From Streptantibioticus_A sp037034305 (GTDB taxonomy: Bacteria > Actinomycetota > Actinomycetes > Streptomycetales > Streptomycetaceae): a stretch of 64,000 nt of DNA. Where the stretch lies: contig JBAGJY010000004.1 in the NCBI GenBank assembly GCA_037034305.1, forward strand, positions 248,001-312,000. The letters run 5' to 3'. A program made the translations under genes and the position numbers. Shown piece after piece: positions 44,522-53,545 of this stretch (the stretch's first letter is position 1; every line of letters starts with the position of its first letter). Under the pieces are notes generated by a model. It made no database searches. It saw only the letters and a list, made by a program, of their open reading frames with translations, and had not been told where the DNA came from.

Positions 44522-45940
44522 CTACTGACGGGCGAGTGCGTTCGCCTCCGCCTGAGTCGCCACCGCGGGCGGCGAACCCGGAAGCGGCCTGCGGGCCGTC
44601 TCCGGCATGCACACCACCGCGACACCGCCGATCACGGCGGCGGCCATCATGTAGTACGCGGGCGTCATGGTGTTGCCGGTCGCGCTGATCAGCGCGGTGA
44701 CCACCAGCGGCGTCGTACCGCCGAACAGCGACACGGAGATGTTGAAGCCGATGGACAGCGCACCGTAGCGGATCCGGGTCGGGAACAGCGCGGGCAGCGC
44801 CGCGGGCATCGCACCGGTGAAGCACACCAGCAGCAGGCCGAGCGCGGCCATGCCGACGTACACGCCCGCCAGGCTGCCCTGGCGGATCAACAGCAGTGCC
44901 GGGATGGACAGTACGAGAAAGCCCAGGCAGCCCACGCCGATGACCGGACGCCGCCCGAAGCGGTCGGAGAGCCTTCCGGCGAACGGCTGGACCGCCATCA
45001 TCAGCACCATCACGACCAGCACCACCACCAGCCCGTGGCTGGCGTCGTAGTGCAACTGCCCGGTCAGGTAACTGGGCATGTACGACAGCAGCATGTAGTC
45101 GGTGACGTTGAAGACCAGCACCAGCGCCACGCACAGCAGCATCGCCCGCCACTGCCCGACGAGGATCTCCCGCAGTGTGCCCTTGCGCTTGGCGGACTGC
45201 TCGACCTGCTTGGCGCGGGCCTGCTGCTCCAACTTCGCGAACGCGGGCGTCTCTTCGAGCTTCAGCCGCAGGTAGAGGCCGATCAGTCCGAGCGGACCGG
45301 CGATCAGGAACGGAACCCGCCAGCCCCAGGAGAGCAGTTGGTCATGGCTGAGCAGCCCGGTCAGCGCGGCCACCATCCCCGCGCCCGCCACGTAGCCGAC
45401 CAGCGTGCCGAACTCCAGCCAGCTGCCGAGGAATCCGCGCCGCCTGTCGGGCGAGTACTCGGCGATGAAGGTGGACGCGCCACCGTACTCACCGCCGGTG
45501 GAGAAGCCCTGCACCAGCCGCGCGGCGAGCAGCAGCACCGGCGCGCCGACGCCGATGGTGGCGTATGACGGGATCAGGCCGATGGCGAAGGTGCCCGCGG
45601 CCATCATGATCATGGTGATGGCCAGCACCTTCTGCCGACCGATCCGGTCGCCGAGCGGGCCGAAGACCATGCCGCCGACCGGGCGGACGAGGAAGGCCGC
45701 GGCGAACGCGCCGAAGGTGGACAGCAGCTGCGCGGAGGGGCTGCTGGAGGGGAAGAACACCTCACCGAGGGTGACCGCGATGTAGCTGTAGACACCGAAG
45801 TCGAACCACTCCATGGCGTTGCCCAGCGCGGCGGCGCTGACCGCGCGCTTGACCATCCGCTGGTCGACTACGGTCACGTCGGGGGCGCTGCGAGGGCGTG
45901 TGGCCGCTTCCGGGTTGGGATATCGGGTGGCCGTGGTCAC
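44522..45940 (-). CDS. MFS metabolite:proton symporter (ProP/KgtP-like)
   Basis: 472 residues from GTG 45940. Twelve membrane segments; NAMEWFDFGVYSYIA, FGPLGDRIGRQKVLAITM and RLVQGFSTGGEYGGASTFIA are signatures of the metabolite/H+ symporter group that includes proline/betaine ProP and dicarboxylate KgtP. The substrate is probably a compatible solute or organic acid. The 5' leader has a perfect 10-bp inverted repeat. Confidence 0.88.
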   Translation of the reverse strand: MTTATRYPNPEAATRPRSAPDVTVVDQRMVKRAVSAAALGNAMEWFDFGVYSYIAVTLGEVFFPSSSPSAQLLSTFGAFAAAFLVRPVGGMVFGPLGDRIGRQKVLAITMIMMAAGTFAIGLIPSYATIGVGAPVLLLAARLVQGFSTGGEYGGASTFIAEYSPDRRRGFLGSWLEFGTLVGYVAGAGMVAALTGLLSHDQLLSWGWRVPFLIAGPLGLIGLYLRLKLEETPAFAKLEQQARAKQVEQSAKRKGTLREILVGQWRAMLLCVALVLVFNVTDYMLLSYMPSYLTGQLHYDASHGLVVVLVVMVLMMAVQPFAGRLSDRFGRRPVIGVGCLGFLVLSIPALLLIRQGSLAGVYVGMAALGLLLVCFTGAMPAALPALFPTRIRYGALSIGFNISVSLFGGTTPLVVTALISATGNTMTPAYYMMAAAVIGGVAVVCMPETARRPLPGSPPAVATQAEANALARQ

Positions 45941-45955
45941 GCTGACTGCCTGCTT

Positions 45956-45979
45956 CCTGTCTCGGGGCTCCGAGACAGG
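45956..45979. promoter_or_regulatory. Inverted repeat upstream of the ProP-like gene
   Basis: CCTGTCTCGG (45956-45965) and its complement (45970-45979) with a 4-bp spacer; a further half site TGTCTCGGA lies at 45991-45999. It could be a repressor site or an mRNA hairpin. It starts 16 bp upstream of the start codon. Confidence 0.5.
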
Positions 45980-46185
45980 GCTGGATCGCGTGTCTCGGAA
46001 ATGGCGGAACTTCGACCTTAGACAGTGCCGACAGGGCGGCGGATGAGCCGCCGTACGCTGTGATGTTTACGGAAACCCCGCTTCGAACTGCGGAAACGCC
46101 GAACGCGCGAGTGGCCGGATGATGATCTTTCGGTGAGCTTTGTCACCTCTTTATGTCGGGCATGACGGACATCGGTCGCGGTCGG

Positions 46186-47418
46186 TCAGCTGTATGTGAC
46201 ACGCAGTTCCTTGACCCCGTTGAGCCAGGCGGAGCGCAGCCGCCGCGGCTCGCCGACCAGCCGGATGTCCGGCGCGCTGTCGGCGATGGCGTTGAAGATC
46301 AGGTCGATCTCCAGCCGGGCGAGGTTGGCGCCCAGGCAGAAGTGCGGGCCCCCGCCGCCGAAGCCGAGGTGCGGATTGGGGTCGCGGATGACGTCGAACC
46401 GCTCGGGCGCGTCGAACACCTCGGGGTCGTTGTTGGCCGATGAGTAGAAGATGCCCACCCGCTGGCCGCGCTTGATCTCCTGGCCGCCGAGCACCGTGTC
46501 ATGGGTGGCGGTGCGCTGGAACGACACCACGGGCGTGGCCCAGCGCACGATCTCGTCGGCGGCGGTCTTCGGCCGCTCGCCCTTGTACCGCTCCCACTGC
46601 TCGGGGTGGGTCAGCAGGGCGTGCATGCCATGGGTGATGGCGTTGCGGGTGGTCTCGTTTCCGGCCACCGCGAGCAGCAGCACGAAGAATCCGAACTCGT
46701 CGGTGCCCAGGTTGCCCTCGTCCTCGGCGGCGACCAGCGCGCTGACGATGTCCTTGGCCGGGCACTCCTTGCGGGCGGCGGCCAGGTTCATCGAGTACGA
46801 GATCAGCTCCAGCGCGGAGTCCCGGCCGATCTCCTCGGTGATGGCCAGCTCCGGATCGTCGTAGCCGATCATCTTGTTCGACCAGTCGAAGATCCTGGCC
46901 CGGTCCTCCTGCGGTACGCCGATGAGCTCGGCGATGGCCTGGAGCGGCAGCTCCACCGCGACGTCGGTGACGAAGTCCCCGCTGCCCGCCCGGGTGGCCC
47001 GGGCGACGATCCGGCGCGCCCGCTCGCGCAGCGCGTCCTCCAGGGCGCGTATCGCGCGCGGGGTGAAGCCGCGCTGGACGATCTGCCGGACCCGGGTGTG
47101 CTCCGGCGGGTCCATGTTCAGCATGATCAGCTTCTGCACGTCTATCTGGTCGCGGGTCATCGACTCGTTGAACCGGATGATGGCGGTGTTGAGGTTGGAG
47201 GAGAAGGTCTCGGGCCGGGTGGAGACCTCCTTGACGTCCTGGTGCCGGGTGACGACCCAGTAGCCGTCGTCGCCGAAGCCCGCGAGGTTGTGCGGCTGGG
47301 CGTTCCACCACACCGGCGCGGTGCCGCGCAGTTCGGCGAGTTCGGGCAGCGGGACCCGCTGGTGGTAGAGGTCGGGGTCGGTGAAGTCAAAGCCATCGGG
47401 CAGCGCGGGGCAGGGCAT
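46186..47418 (-). CDS. Cytochrome P450, CYP125/CYP142-like (sterol C26-hydroxylase type)
   Basis: 410 residues from ATG 47418. Heme ligand Cys361 in FGGGGPHFCLGANLAR, EIVR at about 289-292 (ExxR), and the I-helix AGNETTRNAITHGM, the last a hallmark of CYP125/CYP142-group enzymes that oxidise the cholesterol side chain at C26/27. No signal or membrane segment. It is divergent from a FadA5-like thiolase, the same pairing as cyp125 and fadA5 in Mycobacterium tuberculosis. A ferredoxin at 62607 is a possible electron donor. Confidence 0.88.
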   Translation of the reverse strand: MPCPALPDGFDFTDPDLYHQRVPLPELAELRGTAPVWWNAQPHNLAGFGDDGYWVVTRHQDVKEVSTRPETFSSNLNTAIIRFNESMTRDQIDVQKLIMLNMDPPEHTRVRQIVQRGFTPRAIRALEDALRERARRIVARATRAGSGDFVTDVAVELPLQAIAELIGVPQEDRARIFDWSNKMIGYDDPELAITEEIGRDSALELISYSMNLAAARKECPAKDIVSALVAAEDEGNLGTDEFGFFVLLLAVAGNETTRNAITHGMHALLTHPEQWERYKGERPKTAADEIVRWATPVVSFQRTATHDTVLGGQEIKRGQRVGIFYSSANNDPEVFDAPERFDVIRDPNPHLGFGGGGPHFCLGANLARLEIDLIFNAIADSAPDIRLVGEPRRLRSAWLNGVKELRVTYS

Positions 47419-47432
47419 CGGCGACTCCGTAG

Positions 47433-47479
47433 CTGACGGCCCGTCAGATAGGCTGTAGAGGCTAGTGACGGCCGCGTCA
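47433..47479. promoter_or_regulatory. Two palindromes upstream of the CYP125-like gene
   Basis: CTGACGGCCCGTCAG (47433-47447) and TGACGGCCGCGTCA (47466-47479), centres about 32 bp apart, both with TGACG/CGTCA arms. They lie directly upstream of the P450 start codon and differ from the KstR-type site further upstream, so a second regulator may act here. Confidence 0.45.
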
Positions 47480-47581
47480 ACTGGCAAGGGACGCAACGCC
47501 ATCCGTTACGCGCCATGGCCACTCGTTGGCCGCGAGACGCCCCCTTGCGCACCCGTACCGCGGGTAATACAACTGCGAGGA

Positions 47582-47603
47582 GAACTAGAACGCGTACTAG
47601 TTC
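47582..47603. promoter_or_regulatory. KstR-like operator between P450 and thiolase
   Basis: A 22-bp near-perfect palindrome with arms GAACTAG and CTAGTTC around ACGCGT. Its inner part TAGAACGCGTACTA (47586-47599) fits the KstR pattern TnnAACnnGTTnnA with one mismatch (GTA for GTT). It lies in the shared promoter region of the divergent genes, 54 bp before the thiolase start. Confidence 0.65.
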
Positions 47604-47656
47604 CGCCGTGGGTTCCGGGCGCCGGGACGTCCGGAGCCGAGGAGAGGACGAGATTC

Positions 47657-48826
47657 ATGGCCGCTGAACCCGTCATCGTCGAGGCAGTACGCACCCCCAT
47701 CGGCAAGCGCGGTGGCGCGCTGGGCAACCTGCACCCCGCCTACCTGCTGGGCGAGACCTACCGCGAACTCCTGGCCCGCACCGGTATCCAGCCCGACTGT
47801 GTCGAGCAGATCGTCGGCGGAACCGTCACCCACGCCGGGGAGCAGTCGATGAACCCGGCCCGCAACGCCTGGCTGGCCATGGGTCTGCCGTACGAGACGG
47901 CGGCCACCACCGTGGACTGCCAGTGCGGCTCCTCCCAGCAGGCCAACCACATGGTCGCCAACATGATCGCCGCAGGCGTGATCGACATCGGCATCGGCTG
48001 CGGGGTGGAGGCGATGTCCCGGGTCCCGCTCGGCAGCGCGTCCAAGCACGGGCCCGGCAGGCCGTTCCCCGATGAGTGGAACGTCGACCTGCCCAACCAG
48101 TTCCAGGCCGCCGAACGCATCGCGAAACGGCGCGGGTTGACCCGCGAGCGGGTGGACGCGTTCGGCCTGCTGTCCCAGCGCCGGGCGGCCACCGCCTGGG
48201 CGGAGGAGCGCTTCAAGCGCGAGACCTATCCCGTCCAGGTACCGACGACCGAGGAGGAGCAGCTCGCGGGCGGCGGCATGTGGCGGCTGGTCGACCGGGA
48301 CGAGGGCCTGCGCGACACCAGCGGGGAGGCGCTGGCGGGCCTCAAGCCGATCATGCCGAACGCGGTGCACACCGCCGGCAACTCCTCCCAGATCTCCGAC
48401 GGCGCGGCGGCGGTGCTGTGGGCCAGCAAGCGGATGGCTCGGGCGCTACGGCTCAGGCCCCGGGCCAGGATCGTGGCCCAGGCCCTGGTCGGCGCCGATC
48501 CGCACTTCCACCTCGACGGCCCGATCGACGCCACCCGGGCCGTCCTCGGCAAGGCTGGCATGACGCTGCGCGACATCGACCTGGTCGAGATCAACGAGGC
48601 CTTCGCGTCCGTGGTGCTGTCCTGGGCCGAGGTCTTCGACGCCGACATGGACAAGGTCAACGTCAACGGCGGCGCGATCGCCCTGGGCCACCCGGTGGGT
48701 GCCACGGGGGCGCGGTTGATCACCACCGCGCTCCACGAACTGGAGCGCACCGACCGGGAGTTCGCCCTGATCACCATGTGCGCGGGCGGCGCACTGGCGA
48801 CCGGGACGATCATCCAGCGGCTGTAA
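47657..48826 (+). CDS. Thiolase, FadA5-like (steroid 3-ketoacyl-CoA thiolase type)
   Basis: 389 residues from ATG 47657. The active-site Cys90 lies in TTVDCQCGSSQQANHMVANM; the late motifs NVNGGAIALGHPVGATGAR and MCAGGALATG carry the catalytic His and second Cys. QCGSSQQA and the length fit the FadA5 clade, which cleaves acetyl- or propionyl-CoA from the cholesterol side chain. The P450 partner and the KstR-like operator support a sterol role, although a general acetyl-CoA acetyltransferase is possible. Confidence 0.88.
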   Translation: MAAEPVIVEAVRTPIGKRGGALGNLHPAYLLGETYRELLARTGIQPDCVEQIVGGTVTHAGEQSMNPARNAWLAMGLPYETAATTVDCQCGSSQQANHMVANMIAAGVIDIGIGCGVEAMSRVPLGSASKHGPGRPFPDEWNVDLPNQFQAAERIAKRRGLTRERVDAFGLLSQRRAATAWAEERFKRETYPVQVPTTEEEQLAGGGMWRLVDRDEGLRDTSGEALAGLKPIMPNAVHTAGNSSQISDGAAAVLWASKRMARALRLRPRARIVAQALVGADPHFHLDGPIDATRAVLGKAGMTLRDIDLVEINEAFASVVLSWAEVFDADMDKVNVNGGAIALGHPVGATGARLITTALHELERTDREFALITMCAGGALATGTIIQRL

Positions 48827-48959
48827 CGACCTTGGGAGCGATATCAGCTCCCGGACCTGCCTGGCGGCCTGGGGCTCTGCGCGATCAGGACGCCGCTGAG
48901 GAGGAATGACGCCGGTCAGGCGGATCGCGGTCGCCGCAGTCTTGACCGGCGCGTCTTGG

Positions 48960-50126
48960 TCAGGGGGCGGACCGCAGTGGCGGTGCCTGCCACGTCATCG
49001 CGGGCGGCTGGAGTAGGGGCGAGGGCTCGGGTCCGGGGTCATCGGTGTCGACGACTCCGGCGGCCGTGTGGTCGAAGTCGGCGGGCCAGCGGGTGTGCTC
49101 GCTGGCCAGGGCGCCGGTCAGGCGCGCTTCGGCAAGGTTGGCGGTGCTCAGGTCGGTGCCGCGCAAGTCGGCCATGCGGAGGTCGGCGCGGTGGAAGACC
49201 GCGCCGTGGGCGTCGGCCTTACGCAGGTTTGCCTCGCGCAGGTCGGTCTCGGTGAAGTCGGCGTCACGCAAGTCGGTATCGACCAGCTTCGCGGCCCGTA
49301 GGTCGGCAAGAATGCAGCGAGCCCGGCGGAGAATCGCAGTCGTGAGGTCGGCGTGCCGCAGGTTGACCGAGACCAGGGACGCCTGGGTCAGATTGGCGTG
49401 GTACAGGCCCGCCGCCTCCAGGCAAGACCGGTCGAAGTTGACCTCGGGGAACCACAGTCCGTCGCAGTCGGCCCGGCGCAAGTCGGTGATGCTGAGATTG
49501 ACCCAGGGCTGCTCCCGGTGCTGGCACAGCACGCCGAGCGCGGTCAGCGCCACCTGGGCGTCGGCGGCGCGGGTCTCCAGGGGGGCGATGTCGTTGATGG
49601 GTACGTCTGCCGCCGGTGATTCCGGCCCGGTGGGTGGCCAGGGCAGGTGTGTACGCAGATACGCGGCCTGGATGGAGATGATGGCTTCCCGGTCGCGGGC
49701 GGACTGCTCCGCGATCCGCCACAGCGCGTGCAACCCGCCGATGCGCACATCCAGCTTGTCGCTGCCGAGCTGGTCGACGGCCCGGCTGAATCGATCAGTG
49801 ACGTAGCCCTCCTGGGTGGCGCGCAAACCGTCCTGGCTCACCCGCAGTTGCCGCCACGTGGCGTACGCGCCGAAGAGCACGACCAGGCCACCGACCACTT
49901 GCAGAAGCGTCGTACGGACATCGTTCACCGCCTTCAGCCGATCCTGCGCGGCGACGCTCGCCCCGGCGAGATCGTGGTCGACCACCACCCCCGGCAGTAC
50001 GACGAATACCGTGCCCAGAATGACCAGCCCTGCCCCGGCCAGCAGACCTGCGGCTACACGACGCCTGACCAGCGAGTCGTGCCATGCTCGCCGCCCGCGG
50101 TCTGGTTCCCCCATCTCCATGGGCAT
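48960..50126 (-). CDS. Membrane-anchored pentapeptide repeat protein
   Basis: 388 residues from ATG 50126 (ATGs at 50120 and 50114 also in frame). Two membrane segments (about 22-45 and 75-93), then a cytosolic helical part (DGLRATQEGYVTDRFSRAVD) and about 120 residues of pentapeptide repeats (ADLTTAILRRARCILADLRA and onward), ending in a Pro-rich tail. The 'YVTDRFSRAVDQLGSDKLDV' segment is common to a family of actinobacterial pentapeptide proteins of unknown role. Confidence 0.85.
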   Translation of the reverse strand: MPMEMGEPDRGRRAWHDSLVRRRVAAGLLAGAGLVILGTVFVVLPGVVVDHDLAGASVAAQDRLKAVNDVRTTLLQVVGGLVVLFGAYATWRQLRVSQDGLRATQEGYVTDRFSRAVDQLGSDKLDVRIGGLHALWRIAEQSARDREAIISIQAAYLRTHLPWPPTGPESPAADVPINDIAPLETRAADAQVALTALGVLCQHREQPWVNLSITDLRRADCDGLWFPEVNFDRSCLEAAGLYHANLTQASLVSVNLRHADLTTAILRRARCILADLRAAKLVDTDLRDADFTETDLREANLRKADAHGAVFHRADLRMADLRGTDLSTANLAEARLTGALASEHTRWPADFDHTAAGVVDTDDPGPEPSPLLQPPAMTWQAPPLRSAP

Positions 50127-50232
50127 GGGAGCCTAGGCGCCGCCCAGAAGACGATCAAGAGTGCTGTGCCACTGGCCCGTGACATGAGAACGGCCGTACG
50201 GGTTGGGTGAGTTGTGAGGCTTACCTGGGCCC

Positions 50233-50739
50233 GTGCGGCCTGTTCCCATCCTGCCCTGTCCGGCACCGCAGGGCCGCACCCTGTTCAGCGGTGCGGTCCG
50301 GCCGGGCCGCATGCACGACCAAACCGCCGTGCGCACCGAGGACATCGCCGAACAGTTCCACCGGCACCCCAAAGTCAAGGCCGAAGTCGACGAGGGCTAC
50401 CGGGGGCTGGCCAACCAGTTCCCCGGCCAGGTCAGCGCCCCGCCGAAGAAAGCGAAGGACGACGCGCCGCTGGGCGAGCGCAACGCCTGGCGCGAGCAGC
50501 GACGCCGCCAGTCCTCCGCGCGGAACTACGTGGAGCACACCAACGCCGAGTACAAGCAGTGGCGGCCCCTGCAGCGGTTCACAGGCCGTCGCGAGACCTA
50601 CGCCGAGACCCACCTCGCGATCGCCGCCCTGGTCTCTGACCGCTCGAACTGGTGCTCGCCCGGCAGGCCGCCTGCTGATCACCCACCAGCCAACCGCCAG
50701 GCCAACACGCCCCGAACCCAATCGCTCCCAAGGTTGTAA
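50233..50739 (+). pseudogene. Truncated transposase (IS5-type DDE), 5' end missing
   Basis: The frame contains GRTLFSGAVRPGRMHDQTAV, AEVDEGYRGLANQFPGQ (second catalytic Asp) and YVEHTNAEYKQWRPLQRF (catalytic Glu), the C-terminal half of DDE_Tnp_4-type transposases. The first catalytic Asp and about half the protein are missing. No terminal inverted repeats found. A remnant between the pentapeptide and desaturase genes. Confidence 0.75.
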
Positions 50740-50759
50740 AAGGGACGGAACGGGCACGG

Positions 50760-51722
50760 TCAGGCGCTACGGCGGCGGGCCAGCAGGGCGGCCCGCCGCT
50801 CGTCGAACCGCCTGGCCTGGTCATCGAGGCCGCCCATGAACAGACCGATCTCCTCCTGCGCCCGCAGTCCCTCCGCGCCGAGCCCGGAGATCTCCATCAC
50901 CTTCAGGTGACGCAGGACCGGCACCAGCACGTCGTCGTGGTGGATGCGCAGGTTGTATATCCCGCCGATGGCGATCTGCGCCGCCGCCCTCTCGAAGCCG
51001 GGCATCCCGTGACCAGGCATTCTGAAGCCGGTGACCACGTCCGCGATGGCCCGCATCGCCTGGTCGGGAGCGAGTACCAGGGCCGCCGCCAGCAGATTGC
51101 GGTAGAAGACCATGTGCAGGTTCTCGTCGGCGGCGATCTTGGAGAGCATCCGGTCACACACCGGGTCGCCCGCGTGGAGCCCGGTGTTGCGGTGCGAGAT
51201 GCGGGTGGCCAGCTCCTGGAACGAGACGTAGGCCACGGAGTGAAGCACGCTGTGGCTGCTGTCCAACTCGTAGCCCGCCGACATGTGCTGCATCCGCAGA
51301 CGCTCCAGCTCGACAGGGTCGACGGCCCGCGAGGTGAGCAGGTAGTCGCGCATCACCATGGCGTGCCGTCCCTCCTCGGCGGTCCACCGGTGGACCCACG
51401 TCCCCCAGGCGCCGTCCCGACCGAAGAGGGTGGCGATCTCATGGTGATAGCTGGGGAGATTGTCCTCGGTCAGCAGGTTGACCACCAAAGCGACGCGGCT
51501 GATGTCGGAGACCTTGGACTGCTCGCGGGACCAGGCCTCGCCGCCGAGCACACCGTCGAAGTTCCGGCCGTCGCTCCACGGCACGTACTCGTGCGGCATC
51601 CACTCCTTGGCGACCTTGAGATGCCGGTTGAGCTCGGTCTCCACCACCTCCTCCAGCGCGTGCAGCAGCTGGACGTCACTCCATGTCCGGGAAGTACGAA
51701 GTTGGGCGGTGGCAGGGGTCAC
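50760..51722 (-). CDS. Acyl-ACP desaturase (ferritin-like di-iron)
   Basis: 320 residues from GTG 51722. Di-iron ligands in TAEEGRHAMVM (EExxH, 116-120) and AADENLHMVFY (ExxH, near residue 206), with the first-helix Glu in ALEEVVETELNRH. Soluble stearoyl-ACP desaturase family, as in DesA1/2 of mycobacteria; it introduces a double bond into acyl-ACP. Two tandem palindromes lie directly upstream and may be repressor sites. Confidence 0.9.
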   Translation of the reverse strand: MTPATAQLRTSRTWSDVQLLHALEEVVETELNRHLKVAKEWMPHEYVPWSDGRNFDGVLGGEAWSREQSKVSDISRVALVVNLLTEDNLPSYHHEIATLFGRDGAWGTWVHRWTAEEGRHAMVMRDYLLTSRAVDPVELERLRMQHMSAGYELDSSHSVLHSVAYVSFQELATRISHRNTGLHAGDPVCDRMLSKIAADENLHMVFYRNLLAAALVLAPDQAMRAIADVVTGFRMPGHGMPGFERAAAQIAIGGIYNLRIHHDDVLVPVLRHLKVMEISGLGAEGLRAQEEIGLFMGGLDDQARRFDERRAALLARRRSA

Positions 51723-51748
51723 AACGGCTCCAGGCGGGGAGGCAGCGC

Positions 51749-51778
51749 TTACGGCGCCGTAGGTTACGGCACCGTAGG
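51749..51778. promoter_or_regulatory. Tandem palindromes upstream of desaturase gene
   Basis: TTACGGCGCCGTAGG (51749-51763) and TTACGGCACCGTAGG (51764-51778) are 15-bp direct repeats, one mismatch, each with an ACGG(C/T)-(G/A)CCGT palindrome. They sit 27-56 bp upstream of the start codon, where a repressor of the TetR type could block transcription in response to fatty-acyl status. Confidence 0.55.
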
Positions 51779-51998
51779 TTGGGTCCGCGTAAGGGGGTGG
51801 CGGGTTAGTACCGGATCTCCGAGTTCCAGGTCTCCGCCCTGGTCACCCACTGTCCCTTCCGGCAACCGGAGCGCGACCACGGCGTGGCCGCGCCCCGTGT
51901 CGGCGGGGCTGGCGGAGGCTAGGGAGTACTCCTGTGCTGCCTGGCCATCTCGGGGCTCGGGATGAGCGGCCCACCACGGCGCGAGCTGCAAGCGCCGC

Positions 51999-52184
51999 TC
52001 ATGGATGCCCCACCGCTGCCACGATCGACAGCACGCCGTGCACCTCCCGTAGGTGGCGGCGGGCCAGGACGCGATAGTCCACCTCCTTGCTCGGGTTGCG
52101 GTCCGAGCGCGCGGCCCGCTCGGCGGTCCTCAGTCGCGTGCACTCCTCGCACGCCTCCTCGTACGGCAGGGCCGGAGTGGTCAC
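51999..52184 (-). CDS. Small hypothetical protein
   Basis: 61 residues from GTG 52184 with GGAGG at 52193-52197. MTTPALPYEEACEECTRLRT, with a CxxC pair, then AERAARSDRNPSKEVDYRVL and ARRHLREVHGVL. Small proteins of this kind accompany HTH/DUF397 gene pairs in streptomycetes. Function unknown. Confidence 0.6.
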   Translation of the reverse strand: MTTPALPYEEACEECTRLRTAERAARSDRNPSKEVDYRVLARRHLREVHGVLSIVAAVGHP

Positions 52185-52423
52185 CGTGCGACCTCCGTAC
52201 CGCGCGCCCTGACTCCGGCGAACCAACGGGGGATAGGCTCAAGCATGTTGACGCTCCTGTGCGGCGTTGACCATGCCCCGGGACCGTGACAGCGGTCGCC
52301 GGGGTCTTCGTGCGTGATGCGCGTTCCGTGATCGGATGCTTCCACAGCGTTTCCCTGCGCGCGTACGCTGAATAGCGGTTAGCTGGTGCCACAGATGAGC
52401 TGTCACCAAGGGGAGTTGTTGCC

Positions 52424-53377
52424 ATGGGCCGTCGTAACGGCGCGGGCGGACCAGCTGCCACGTCCGGCGCGCTCTTCGGCGAAGTGCTGCGGGACGCCCG
52501 TGAACGGGCTGGTTGGAGCCAGGGCGATCTGGCCGCGAAGATCCCGTGCGACCGTTCGTTGATCACACGCGTGGAGGCGGGCACACGCGTACCGCAGGAG
52601 GACTTCGCCAAGAGGTGTGACGAACTACTGGGCACCGACGGGCTGTTACTCCGCCTGTGGCACCGCATCGACTGGTACCCGGCGGTGGAACACCCCGACT
52701 GGTTCAAACGGCGCGCGTGGATGGACGCGGTGGCGGTGGCGTTGCGGGAGTTCGCGACGCAGATCATCCCGGGTCTGTTACAGACGGAGGCATACGCGCG
52801 GGCCCTGTTTGCCCAGGTCGAAACCGACGAAGAGCTTGTGGAAGAACGTGTTTCGGCCCGCATGAGCCGACAACAGCGCCTGCTGACTGATGGCGGGCCG
52901 CTTCTGGTCGCCATCCTCGGCGAGAGCTGCATTCGGCAGGTGGTAGGAGGTCATGGCGTGATGCGCGAGCAATGCGCGCACCTGCTGGCCGTAGGCGAGC
53001 GGTCGAACGTCCGCGTCCAGTTGGCGCCGTTCGGGGACTCCAGCCTCGTGCTACCGAGGAGGCCCATGTCCCTGATCACCCTGCCAGACGGTCATGAGTG
53101 GGTTTATTCGGAGTCGTTGGACCGTGGGCACTTCAGTGACGATCCGGCAGTGATCGCGAGGCATGTGCGCACCTATGATCTGCTGCGGGCGGATGCCCTC
53201 TCGGTCCGTGAGTCTGCCGCTGTGATCAGAGAAGCGATGGAAGGGTACGGCAATGATGACGAGCATCGACCTCAGCGCGGCAGCGTGGCGCAAGTCCAGC
53301 TACAGCGACAACAACGGCGGCAACTGCATAGAAATAGCCCCCGGTTTCCTCGGCGTCGTCCCGGTGCGGGACAGTAA
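52424..53377 (+). CDS. HTH (XRE) regulator with DUF5753 domain
   Basis: 317 residues from ATG 52424 (AAGGGGAG upstream). HTH at about 18-75 (FGEVLRDARERAGWSQGDLA, SLITRVEAGTRVPQEDFAKR) and DUF5753 at about 90-275 (IIPGLLQTEAYARALF, RQQRLLTDGGPLLVAILGES, YSESLDRGHFSDDPAVIARH). It usually works with the small DUF397 protein encoded next. Odd feature: the last about 40 residues (HRPQRGSVAQVQLQRQQRRQ...) run over the DUF397 gene in another frame; relatives usually stop near EGYG. A frameshift that removed the normal stop is possible. Confidence 0.85.
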   Translation: MGRRNGAGGPAATSGALFGEVLRDARERAGWSQGDLAAKIPCDRSLITRVEAGTRVPQEDFAKRCDELLGTDGLLLRLWHRIDWYPAVEHPDWFKRRAWMDAVAVALREFATQIIPGLLQTEAYARALFAQVETDEELVEERVSARMSRQQRLLTDGGPLLVAILGESCIRQVVGGHGVMREQCAHLLAVGERSNVRVQLAPFGDSSLVLPRRPMSLITLPDGHEWVYSESLDRGHFSDDPAVIARHVRTYDLLRADALSVRESAAVIREAMEGYGNDDEHRPQRGSVAQVQLQRQQRRQLHRNSPRFPRRRPGAGQ

Positions 53378-53471
53378 GGACCCGCACGGTCCGGCTCTGG
53401 TGTTCGGTGCGGACGCGTGGGCCGCGTTCGTGGCGGGGGTCAAGGCGGGCAACTTCCCGCCTGCCCGCTGA
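53253..53471 (+). CDS. DUF397 domain protein
   Basis: 72 residues, MMTSIDLSAAAWRKSSYSDN then GGNCIEIAPGFLGVVPVRDS and WAAFVAGVKAGNF, the full DUF397 signature. It overlaps the 3' end of the HTH gene by 125 bp in a different frame. HTH-DUF397 pairs are abundant streptomycete regulators affecting development and are considered toxin-antitoxin-like by some workers. Confidence 0.9.
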   Translation: MMTSIDLSAAAWRKSSYSDNNGGNCIEIAPGFLGVVPVRDSKDPHGPALVFGADAWAAFVAGVKAGNFPPAR

Positions 53472-53545
53472 CGTTCAGGATTCACCCGCCCACCCCGATT
53501 GACGTCGGCCGTGGTGCGGTCTCCGCTGCGCTGCGGGTGTCTTTA

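Noticed and set aside
50233..50739. An intact insertion sequence
   Set aside because: The N-terminal half with the first catalytic Asp is missing and no terminal inverted repeats or target duplication are seen.
51919..52932. Long minus-strand frame opposite the HTH/DUF5753 gene
   Set aside because: Ser/Arg-rich antisense frame without motifs; the plus-strand gene has clear domains.
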